From the NCBI GenBank assembly GCA_000697665.1, contig KL197722.1:242785-306784 (forward strand): DNA of 64,000 nt, in the 5' to 3' direction. The stretch comes from Jaapia argillacea MUCL 33604 (lineage: Eukaryota > Basidiomycota > Agaricomycetes > Jaapiales > Jaapiaceae). Position 1 is the first letter of the stretch. The number at the start of each line of letters is the position of its first letter. A model generated the notes under the pieces. It saw only the letters and a list, made by a program, of their open reading frames with translations, had not been told where the DNA came from and searched no databases. Positions 10,311-20,484 of this stretch are shown one piece after another. The position numbers and the translations under genes are program-made.

Positions 10311-13300
10311 ATGGCCACCAATCGCCCAGCCAGCGGTTTCTCAGGAAGTCACGGACGGACATCATCCATGTCTCACCAAGCCGCCCAAACATCTGAACAT
10401 TCCCATCCAATCCATGATGGACCTAAAGCCGAGGTTATTTCGCCAACCGAGCCTGGGGCTCGGCTTCAATCTCCCCAATCTTCAACTCCATCTACTGTTG
10501 TTCTCTCACCCGATTCACAATATACCCCTAACCCTCCGCTGATCGTTTCGACGGGTCATAGGTATCTATCAAGTAGATACCATGACAATCTGACGACCTC
10601 GACAGTTCACCAAGAAGCCACACAAACTTCCGTGCGCCCCGCCCGACATACTTCGGATCTTCATCCGACGTTGAGCAATGTCATCTATGCGGCCCAATAT
10701 CATGACCCTTACCGCACATCCGACGTAGAATATCAACTCACTCAAACATCTTTTCCTCAGCCTGAACCGGGCTATGCTGCACCAGAACGGGATACGTCTT
10801 CTGATGCGTGGTCGGAACTGCCACAGTTTCGACAGAACTCCGAGACGCAGCAGCCTGCCTCCAATGGTTTCCCAAACACGAGTGAACCACAACCTTCTCC
10901 GAGCGGTGACCAAGGACGGCGCACGTCACCAGTGCATTTGTCATCCTCGCAGGATGCTCCATACGCCCATCCTGGTCCTAATCCGCTCGACTCTAGACGG
11001 TTTACCCACGCCGCGTCAGAATCCTTCCCCGACCCCCAGCAATCACAGGAAATCCCACCTTCTCGCGCACACTCATTCATACCAGAAGCCTTTGCGAGCG
11101 GGAACGAGGCTCTGCCTGTAGAATCTCATCCAGCGCCTGCATCAACAGCGCCTACCCCATTGGATACCGCTTCACCTAGACCTTGGACCCGTCCATCAGG
11201 GGAGGGCGCTCACCAACCCCTTCGACGCGATCCTGCGCACAGAAGACCAGCAAGGGCCCGTCCAAGCCGAAGATCGACTGAGGAAACGACTTGGAGTGAG
11301 CTGCAGGATCGGACACCTCCCCCTCCTGGTCGTCTCGGACCAGCACTCACTCTACTCACCGAGGCGGAAGCTCGCGTCGATTCTCCCGCCCCTCCTTATC
11401 TAAACCCGCCCGCTTATTCCAGTCCACCACTTGCGGACATTCCACCCCTGCGTAGAGTGGTTTCCGAGTCAGCTCGTGTCCCTCAGCCATCAACTCCACC
11501 TGTTAATAATGTTGGGGAAAACATCCTCTCTCTCACGATCATCCACGCCAACCTCTGGTGAACTACGATGTGGGTCATAGCGAGGAACAGAACGGAGCAC
11601 CTTCCCATGAGTCTATGCTCAGGAGAACTGCATCCGCTCCGTCCCGTGTCGCGGAGCAATATGTTCGGCGGCGTCAAGAAGTTCTCTCGCGTGCACCACT
11701 GAGGGGAAGTGATCCGACGGCTTCGGTATCACCTGTTACATATGTCTCCGTTACTCGTCCATCGGATGATGAGGGCCAACACCGGCTTCACACTCAAGGC
11801 TCTCCACGGTAAGTTTCGACTTATATTTGTTCGTTCCCTTGTTCTGACTATGACTCAATAGGCCCGGAATTACTCAAGAACATATCCTAGAGGCTCGGGC
11901 AGAGGGGCTATCCCCGGACGGGACTCGGATTCCCCAGTTGGCCGGGACGCTTTACGCCCCCGCCCCAACTTTCCGTGACGACTCAGCACATCGGGACAGC
12001 ACAATCCATCCCAATCAATTCCCTGTAAATGGAGGTCATCGCTCACAGCCTGGGTACGATAGCAGTGTATCAACTCCCGTAATGCGAGCTTTGCACCGAG
12101 AGATGAGTGCAATCTTTGGCGCTCTTCCAGCCGGCGGGGACACCAGTGGTTATCGGCCCCATCATGAAGAGATTGACGAGAGCCAATATCCGGGAAACCT
12201 TGGCCCCACTCACCCCTCCCATGATCTGGGATACGGCCATTGTCCTGAAAATCTCGACCCGACTCGTCATAACGGAGCGGAGTATCCTCGCCCTTCCGCC
12301 ACAGTAACATCTCGCCAGAATGCGCAGAGTCCCTCTCGAGGATGTCACCCATCTTCTGCCAACACTTCCGTTGTTTTCCGGGGAGGACCACATCACAATC
12401 ATGAAAGAGGTGACTCTTGTAATAGGGGATCGCCTAGGACGTCGGTCCATCGCAATGACCCGGGGGTAGTACACCCGTCGTTACTTGCCGCCCCTGGACA
12501 GTATCCTGGTGAGGCGATGTCTTCGATGAACACGAACTCCCATGTCTCGTCTGGCCAGATGCATGAGGTTATTCCTATCCATGCACCTCGACCTTCCATT
12601 CACGTTACGATTCCGTCGTTCAACCTTCCACCATCCACGCCAGATCACCCTACTATCACCGTCACCCCTGCCCAGCCATCGGCTTCTCCAAGTCGTTTCT
12701 CCGCCCTTGGGATGCCACCGACGCCTGCAGATGCTCTTCGGAAGGCAGCGGGGTCCGTATTGTCATCTGGAAATCATCTCGCAGTTCCTGATACTCTCTT
12801 CGCCCCTAGACAAGAACCTTCGAATGATCTTGTGCCACAGACAGGAACATTACTTGACTCGCCTTATCAAACACCTCGACTTCGACTCGGTAACTGGGCA
12901 GTGGAAGGATCTCCTGGACATTATACACCGAGTGGAGCTGGATCCGACTTTGTGCGCGGTTCCTCCAAAGGAAAAGAGCGAATGGATGAGCCGCCAAGCC
13001 CAACCATCTCTATACCAATATCAACACCGACTCGCTCGCCCAAGAATCGACCTGGAATGCTAGCGGATTCCCCTGTCAAGTGTGAGGCTGTGAGGTCGGA
13101 GGCGTCTGCACACGCCATGGCTGTCCCTCAGAGGAATACTACTCCAACCCTCTGTCAAGCCCAGCCAAAGGTTTCAACACAGCTTGTAGGGGAAGCGATG
13201 GTGACAACTACTACTCAAGCTCGCAATACAACTCCTACTCAAACTACAACTCCTGATACGCGGTCCCACTGCTCCACTCACGCTGCCAAAACCATTTCAC

Positions 13301-14166
13301 CGAGGAGAGAGCCTGAGGACGACACGACTCTCGGAAATAACCAAGTACTTCAACCTGCCGATCCGACTTCTAATCAAGTTGGGATAGAACCAATTACCCA
13401 AAGAGTAAACCACTGCGCTGCAGCAGTGCGAAAATTAGAATCTGTACGTCTCGTCTCTCATCGTTATCCACAGCAGTCTCCTGATTCTGAGCCAGCATTT
13501 CGTGACATGCAACTTATTGCCTGAGCGAGAACTGGAGAAATCATTCCAACCGCTGCATTCCGCTCTTGAGACGGTCATTTTGGCACTCAATCGCCTGAGT
13601 TTGGCGAACCTTTTGGAGGCAACAGATCGATACGCCCATTTACAAGACGTTGTTGACTCCACCGATCGGTGAGTATATCCGCAATGCTGAACGTTTGACC
13701 TTACTCTGACGAAGTGGAAATTTAGAAACTGTGAAAACCTCCACCGCTTAGTCGAACAAGGCGAACGTCGACCACCTAAAACGAACTCTGTCCCAGAGTT
13801 CATGGCGAAGCTACAAAGCTACCAAGTCAAGTTTACCTACCTGGGCAATAGACTCAATGTTCGTCTCCTCCCTCGAGCCAACACTTTTACAAAGAGCTAA
13901 CCCATCACAAACAGTTCTATTGTGAAAAGCTTGCAGCCCATCGTTTAAAGTCCCAACATAATGAGAGGCGGGAAAAGGCAGTAGAGTCTGTGCACGCCGA
14001 AACCGAGCGACGGCGCGTATTCAACACCTACATCAAGTCGGAAAGGCAAGCCCTTCGCGAAATCCGAGTACAAATCCACGATACAAACGACCGCGCACGA
14101 GTATACAAGCAACGAGTTGATCGCCAAGGACGGAGACGCTCGATTGACGAGAATAATGCCTTATAA
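10311..14166 (+). CDS. Hypothetical Ser/Pro/Thr-rich protein with C-terminal coiled coil
   Basis: Long protein of unknown function, about 1,200 residues. Most of it is disordered and rich in Ser, Pro, Thr, Gln and His, with three copies of an xQxxQTS motif in the first 150 codons. The C-terminal part is charged and helical: HSALETVILALNRLSLA, then FMAKLQSYQVKF and a region with many Arg/Glu ending ...DENNAL, probably a coiled coil. Phase-checked introns are 11811-11863, 13444-13495 (52 nt), about 13670-13725 and about 13858-13916. The stop is at 14164-14166. The reading frame shifts by one base at a GGGGAAAA tract (11514-11521), so the first two blocks join only if one G is left out. This could be an assembly error or a real lesion. 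No family was recognised; it is not clearly a retroelement Gag because no CCHC knuckle is present. Confidence 0.6.
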
Positions 14167-14576
14167 CGAGTTCAATAGATATGTGTTAACGTATTGAACG
14201 ATCAATAATGTAATGAAGGAACGACCAAATGATACATCATAATGCATACAACGATTCAATTTTGACTCTCCAGCCTAATAGCCAGGTCTCACATCAACCA
14301 GGGATCAAATGCGTGCACTGCTCATCGCAAACCGAGCACTGAACAAGGGTCTCATGGCAGATACAGTTATCGACTCCAGCGAGTTCAGGTCTGCACCATC
14401 CCGTGAGTGTGCCAAGCGTTGGTACTTTGTCCTCCTACCTTCTGTAATCTGTGGATGGAAGCCTGGTGCGATGTGACTGTGATTGCTCTCCACGAGTGCG
14501 GACAATACATCCGGCTTATGATATACATTGTCAGGGCCATCAAGCAACTCGAGGTTACTGTAAAGAAACGTCCCAT
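14167..14576. other. Convergent 3' intergenic region
   Basis: 410 nt between the 3' ends of two convergent hypothetical genes, probably both 3' UTRs. No features recognised. Confidence 0.5.
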
Positions 14577-15650
14577 TCAGTGGATGACCAAAGTGAACAT
14601 AGGATGCACGAACGATAGAACCGGATCAAACGGAATCGATGCGATTTGTCCAAGTAAATGTGATGACCCCTCAAAACGGCAATTTTGTATGGTGCCGATG
14701 GCCGTGAACTTTTGTGGAGTGGATTTCGCGTCATGGCTTGAAGGGGTGGACGAAAAACCGCTTGTAACGGCATCCTTCAACTCTAGAAACATCTGAACAA
14801 ACTGCTGAGTCTTCTTCGCAAGGCCATCGGCAAGTTTGGCAAATAGATTGGTGTATCGGAAACCTTTCTGAAGACCGTCTCGACTTGAAATCATCCCCAG
14901 ATTACCATCCACCACCTCTTCATCACCAGATTCCTCCTGTCCTAAACCTCCTGAATGGTCATTAACATCACCGCATCCAGTTTGGTCCTCTTCGAGTCCT
15001 TGTATCCGATCTGCGTGTGGAGAATGCTCATATACATCCACCTCAATCCTCATCTTGACGTCAAATCGGAGATCCCTTTCGGGAGATCCAACGTCCAGCA
15101 TCCGTGAGTCGTTCGAAACATGCATGTTCCAGAGCATGTTCACGAGCTGAGACGAGTTGGTTCGGGATAGCCGGTGGTCGGCCGGAGGGGAAGGGAGGGT
15201 CAAGCACCGATCATTGTGGTGCACCACGTCCGATGTCGATGCTCCGTGTTTGATGGAAATGGGCTGAGCGTCGTTGCGAGATCCGTGCTTGTAACTCGAG
15301 GTCAATCCGAACGCACGAGGAGAGCTGACAATTGCTGGTGTTCTCGGAGGAGAAAGGGGAGTGTCGTTTAACGATAACCTCTCGAGAGCCCGTATAACCT
15401 CATCGACGGCGTCGGCTCCATCTGGGCTATCAAGAGAAAAATCGGATAGCGGGCTGCCGAATCTCGAGATACCAACTAACGGTGGGCTCCGTGGAGGATC
15501 CTTGATGTCGGGGCTGTGGGTGTGAAGAGAGGGGGAGGATGACAGGTCGTAAGGCTCTGAGTCAGAAGGTTCACTTCTGTCCTCAACCAAGATGGTGGGG
15601 TACATAGAGTACATGCGCGGAGACGGGACGACGAGTTCCAATGCCTGCAT
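14577..15650 (-). CDS. Hypothetical protein
   Basis: Single open frame of about 357 residues from the ATG at 15650 (MQALELVVPSPRMY). The frame continues upstream without an ATG as far as a likely splice acceptor (AATACAG), so a short first exon is possible. The protein is Ser/Pro/Asp-rich with a predicted helix DAVDEVIRALERLSL in the first third. Its C-terminal third, starting KGFRYTNLFAKLADGL, looks helical and amphipathic (FVQMFLELKDAV). No transmembrane segment, signal peptide or known domain was seen. The length of uninterrupted frame and its Ser/Pro-rich composition support coding. The function is unknown. Confidence 0.5.
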   Translation of the reverse strand: MQALELVVPSPRMYSMYPTILVEDRSEPSDSEPYDLSSSPSLHTHSPDIKDPPRSPPLVGISRFGSPLSDFSLDSPDGADAVDEVIRALERLSLNDTPLSPPRTPAIVSSPRAFGLTSSYKHGSRNDAQPISIKHGASTSDVVHHNDRCLTLPSPPADHRLSRTNSSQLVNMLWNMHVSNDSRMLDVGSPERDLRFDVKMRIEVDVYEHSPHADRIQGLEEDQTGCGDVNDHSGGLGQEESGDEEVVDGNLGMISSRDGLQKGFRYTNLFAKLADGLAKKTQQFVQMFLELKDAVTSGFSSTPSSHDAKSTPQKFTAIGTIQNCRFEGSSHLLGQIASIPFDPVLSFVHPMFTLVIH

Positions 15651-16525
15651 ATCGGTGCTGTCGGGCGGGGCGAAAGGCGGGTTACAGTCGACCAATGGTG
15701 AATATATGGTAAATTGCAATGAATTGATCGGTGGGCTGTATTGAATGGGTCAGCATTGCTCGACGTCATTTCAGCCACCTTCGTACCCAACTTTTGCATT
15801 GTGCCTGTTGGTGAAGAGCAGCTCTCGTCGAAACCGAGGTAGCGATCCCGAAGATACACTCGGCCTGAGAGGAAGAGGATTAAAAGCTACAGTGACGCCT
15901 CTTTTGCTTTACGAGCTCTCCATAGCAGAGCTCATCGATCTTCCCAAGATGCGGCAACTACAGTGTCGGTAGCTCATTCATCTAGGTGCCTTAGGATCAT
16001 AGACATTGAGACTATCCTTGATCTAAGGTTCCGATATTGGGATGAGATTGACAGTGGTGTCACCCTCCCAACTCCAGCCAAAATGGGGACCATGCGAAGA
16101 CAACCACACGCCTAAGCAGGGTTCTTCAAATGGCATGGAACTTGAGAACTGTCTTCATGAGTGGGGCCGGTTGCTCTCCAAAAAAAGCTCCTTGATAACT
16201 GAGATGCCAGAGGCGAGGGTCACATAACAACGGAAAGCATAGAACATGCCTGATCTTCGGATAGTCAACTTGAACGACCCGTTCAGATACAACGAGACGA
16301 TGCATATAGAATATACGTCAAAACAGGGAGAGATTATCACGTCCATTGCTTGACTATTATCATGCCTGGTGGAAAAGTTGACACCGGAAAACCTCTACGG
16401 AGCTGCAGTGGAAACAGCGCCACAAACCTATTTGGCTCTGCTTGCCTTGTGGCACCTGAACCAACCCACCATCCTCCAACTCTACTTAGCTTGCGTCTCA
16501 GCCTTAATTTCCTCCATCTTTTGCA
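15651..16525. other. Divergent intergenic region
   Basis: About 875 nt between the hypothetical gene on the minus strand and CWC15 on the plus strand, presumably holding both promoters. A frame open from 16369 runs into the CWC15 region in a different phase and is not coding. No RNA gene or repeat was seen. Confidence 0.5.
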
Positions 16526-17550
16526 ATGTCTACAGCTCACAGGCCAACATGGGATCCCGCGCAAGCTCGGGAAGTGAAAGGCGGCTCGCGCCAATTCTCT
16601 GTGCGGGATATGGCCGCTCACACAAAGCTCAAATTCCGGTTCGTCACTCGGCTACCCAACCCCCTTCTCGTCGACTAACCCACGGTATCTTGTATAGACA
16701 ACCTGGTCAGACCTCTCAAGCAGAGGTTACCAAGAAGGACTTGAGGGCGGAGTTATTGGCTGCCGAAGCTGAGGCCAAGAATAAGAAGAGGAAGGCTGAA
16801 GGGTTGCCACCACTTGAGATCGAGTCTTCTTCAGCTGGACCTGCGAAAGCTATCGAGTCTGCGGACGACGAAGCGAACAAGCGGAGGAAGCTGCTACAGG
16901 AGGCGCTGGAGATGGACAAAGACGACGACGATTCTGACGACAGTGAGAACGAGGCAATTGGGGAGAAAGGGAAGGGGAAAGAAAACGGAGATGGGGACGA
17001 GGAAGAGGATTCTGATGAGGATGACGACGAGGATGACACGGCCGAGCTCCTGCGTGAGTTGGAGAAGATTAAGAGGGAACGAGCAGAGGAGAAGGCGAGA
17101 GTGGAGAGGGAGCAGAATGCTTCAGTAGAGGCCGAACGAGAAGCCCAGGTTGCAAGCGCGAATCCTTTGCTCACCCACTTGGCGGCGGCGTTAGGCCAGT
17201 CGACTGGGGTTAACACCACAGTCCCCGGGACGTTTGCTGTGAAAAGGCGATGGGATGATGGTACGTCGTCCACCATTTCGCGAGTCACACTTTGCCGATC
17301 ACTATCCCCCTTCTGTGCAGACCTCATATTCAAGAACCAAGCTATGGGGTCGAGAGATAAGGACAAACCAGGACAGTTCGTCAATGATCTTCTACGGACA
17401 GAGTTCCACAAGTACGTGTCCTATGCCTTGGTCTGTTCCATGGTGCGAACCTGACACCTCACTTTCACAGAAAATTCATGGCGAAGTTCATCAAGGTGCG
17501 TCGCTCGAACTCCCCATTTGCATATTCCATTCTAATCCTTCTCGCAGTGA
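16526..17550 (+). CDS. CWC15: Pre-mRNA-splicing factor CWC15
   Basis: Component of the Prp19/NTC complex of the spliceosome. The start ATG at 16526 opens the conserved N-terminus with [11 protein letters not shown] and [15 protein letters not shown]. Exon 1 ends at 16638, and after an intron (16639-16697) [10 protein letters not shown] continues in phase. The middle is a typical acidic, Lys-rich and coiled-coil region ([16 protein letters not shown]). The C-terminus has the family's conserved [14 protein letters not shown] and a short basic helix KKFMAKFIK. The last intron falls directly before the TGA at 17548-17550, so the final exon codes only the stop. The ORF start at 16369 is out of phase and was not used. 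The function follows from the family. Confidence 0.92.
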
Positions 17551-17728
17551 GCAACTTGCATTCTGCTATATTTATTATGTACCCTCCTCTACCTTGTGCC
17601 TATCCTACACACCACTGTGTGAACCTCGCGCTCCCGATATGACATGTAACCTCGAGCACAAGGCGATATGCCACAACCGTAATATATTCGAAAGCCAACA
17701 AAACTATTCTAACGACCCACCTCAGTCC

Positions 17729-19925
17729 CTACTCCTCTCCACGATCCCACTCCCACCCCTCTTTCGCCCACTCAGGCATCTCAGTCTCGAACGTCCCGAG
17801 ACTGGTAGTATATCTCAACGCATGCAAGAATATATACAACTTCTCAGGTTTCGGATCTGGGTGCAGTGGAAGGTAACACTCCGGGCAGTATAGGACGTCT
17901 TCGGTGTGAGTATGAGGCGTGGGCGTGGTTGAACGGGGTGTAGGAGGATCGATGATGGTTAACTTCGCGAGAGCCTCGGACGTAGTGAGCTGTTTAGAAT
18001 CAACGTCCTCCTCCAGTTGGGCGGTCTCGGTCAATTCCACGTCCGCGACTTGGACTGCGTAGTTTTGAGCCGTGCTATTGGTACTGACAGGAGTGTCGGC
18101 ATCTGGAGCGGGCGGAGGGACATGAACTTTCGACTTTAAAGGTCCCCCACGTTCCCTACGATGGGGAGGTGCCAGTGGTCGATGTGTTATCCCAGTCGGT
18201 GTGAGTCTCCCTTTTGCACGGAAGACTACGTCACGCCAACGACTCCAGTCCTCATCTTCATCCTACCAAACACGAATTAGAAAGTTTCATCCCATAATCG
18301 CCCTTGTAATCAGGACAAGACACCAACCTTCATGTTTCGCAACCTCGTTATGATCCCCACAGCTTCAGCACTCAAAGGAACAGGCGATCCCATCCCAATA
18401 TCATGCCCCGTTTCCCTCGGTAACAATTTCCTGAATGGAGTGGACGTTCCACTGGTATCATCTTGGATGTCAGGTAAACCTGGCGATGGCGCTGGCGATT
18501 CTGGGTTAGAATCCAACTGAAGTCTTGCTCGTGCTTCAGATGGAGGTATTGGGGCGAGTCGAGAATCTGATGGAGTGAGGTCAATGCCACCTTTGCCTAG
18601 CTTGTCACCCTGTAGGTCGGCGATTAGAAAAGGGAAATACTAAAGGACGGAGGACACGAACCCAGATTCGGGTCTCAGAGTAAATGGGATCATTGGCGAT
18701 TGGATATCCTAGGTACTGTAGGTGCACTCTGATCTGATGCGCTGGAAAACACCGGTTCAGTGGGATAGTTCTCGGATGTATCAAGGTGAACTTACAACGA
18801 CCTGTCAACGGCCGACCTATGGAAACGAAATGATAGATCAAAATATGGTAACGAAGAGGAATAGCTGTGCACACACAGTGGAGGACACTAGAGTCTGTAT
18901 TTTCGTCGTAGTGTAGTCGCTTGAAAATTGTCTTGGCGTTCTATCATACGCACACTTTAGCAATTAGGCGAGGGGGATATGCAGAGGATGATGATCTCAC
19001 TTTCCCTTCAGGATGGATGATATTCAAGCCAATTTGTCGGTCTACAGTCAACATCGGCTGGTCGCAAACGATCTCCTCTCTAAGTATAATTGAGCATATA
19101 CGTGGGGAAGGTCGATCTCGTGGACTTACTCGGGAAATTTCCCTTTGCATCTTGCGATATACTCCTTGCGAACGGTGCCTGCCAGGAACTCGTCGGAAAG
19201 GACTCTGGCACATTTTGTGGAGATGGCCATGACCATTAGACCAGAAGTCAATCTATCCAACCGATTGACCGCTACGAGAGAATTCAGCGATCGGCATTCT
19301 CGGAGCGAAAACCAACTTACGATAGACCTTGTCGTAGTCAAACTCATCTTGTAAGATCTCGACAAGGCTGTTCTTGAAATAGCGCCCTGTGGCATGAACC
19401 GGCTAGCAGCACCCAAAGAAAACTCAGGTTTAGAAAAGAACGAGATGTGGATCAGACGAACGAACGATAGATCCAGGTTTATCGATAACAATGAATTCAC
19501 GACCGGCATCGTGATGCAAAACGCGAACAGGTGTTGAAGTTACAGGAGGTTCATGACGATGCACGACGTTCCTGCGTAAGACTCAGGTGACGGAAATGGG
19601 ATCCAAGGGCAAAACTAACATACTCGATCCTGTCTCCATTCAAGATGATGGTATCAGGTTGGGCAACCTTCCCATTGATGGTAGTTACACCTGATTCCAG
19701 CGCATATCTCTGCGGCTTGTTTCAAATGGGTTCGTCGGTGGAGAAGGATGGAGAACGCACATAATATTCCATAGACCGATCTCTAAACTCTGTTGACACA
19801 ACTTCTAAGATCTCACGATTGAGCCATCGACCCTTGGCCATCGTAATGTACGGGTACCAGTAGGGTGTAATCTTCTTCAAACCATTCACAGTTATCTTGG
19901 TGAGTGGTGGGGGGGAGTCGGACAT
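17729..19925 (-). CDS. PUS9: tRNA pseudouridine synthase, PUS9/RIB2 (RluA) family
   Basis: RluA-family pseudouridine synthase, most like yeast Pus9, which makes pseudouridine-32 in tRNAs; Rib2 shares the fold and adds a deaminase. The N-terminal [16 protein letters not shown] and [15 protein letters not shown] lead, over an intron, into an S4-like [22 protein letters not shown] follows, then the catalytic [12 protein letters not shown] with its invariant Asp, [14 protein letters not shown] and ANDPIYS. A family-typical C-terminus has [18 protein letters not shown] and [10 protein letters not shown]. No deaminase domain is seen, so Pus9 fits better than Rib2. The start is the ATG at 19925 (CTACTGCCATGTC), the only in-frame ATG. 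Upstream the frame stays open with an Arg-rich, presequence-like stretch that has no AUG. The gene is convergent with CWC15. Confidence 0.85.
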
Positions 19926-20484
19926 GGCAGTAGACAGGAATCGGGCCAAGACGTGGCGAAACTGGGCGTGGGCGGGTAAAGGGATGAGAGGCAAGTGCCG
20001 TCTTGTCGGACGCTGCGAATGGGCCAGGGCGACTCGCAGAATGGTGAACAACTTTGGCAGTCACGTCAACGGTCAAAGGAGGGTTCATGAAAAGATGTTG
20101 GTGCCAGTTATAGTATAAGTGATCACGTGGTAATACTGTAGTGAGTTGGTAATTATAGTAAATAAATATCCAACCCCACCTCAACCTCACGCACAGTAAT
20201 CCCAAGTTAATTAGCTATTACAAGTACTAGTACCGCCTGTGGCCCTATGCTGCAAACAACGCCCCAGACACCGACAGCTCCTTTCCCTTGTACAGTCGAG
20301 GTACTTGCAAAAGCTACTACTTATTAGAAGTTGAGAGTCCGTGAGGTTGAGGTGTCCAGCCTCCGATCGTGTGCTCATTCCGCCCTCTACATGCCTTGTA
20401 GGCTGACATACCTATCCAGCCAAAAGACTATACAATGCGAAGATCCAAATGACAAAGACATGAAAAACCTTATAGACCCAGCGT
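19926..20484. other. Intergenic region 5' of PUS9
   Basis: About 560 nt between the PUS9 start and the 3' end of the chimeric BAR-SH3 gene, both on the minus strand. The first 125 nt can be read as a non-AUG extension of PUS9. Nothing else was recognised. Confidence 0.5.

Noticed and set aside
13200-13260. ACTAC/ACAAC-rich text as a microsatellite
   Set aside because: It is a Thr/Gln-rich coding stretch with irregular units, not a tandem repeat array.
16369-17454. Long plus-strand frame starting 157 nt before CWC15
   Set aside because: Its first 300 nt are not the CWC15 frame. The conserved CWC15 N-terminus starts at 16526 in another phase and joins exon 2 over an intron.
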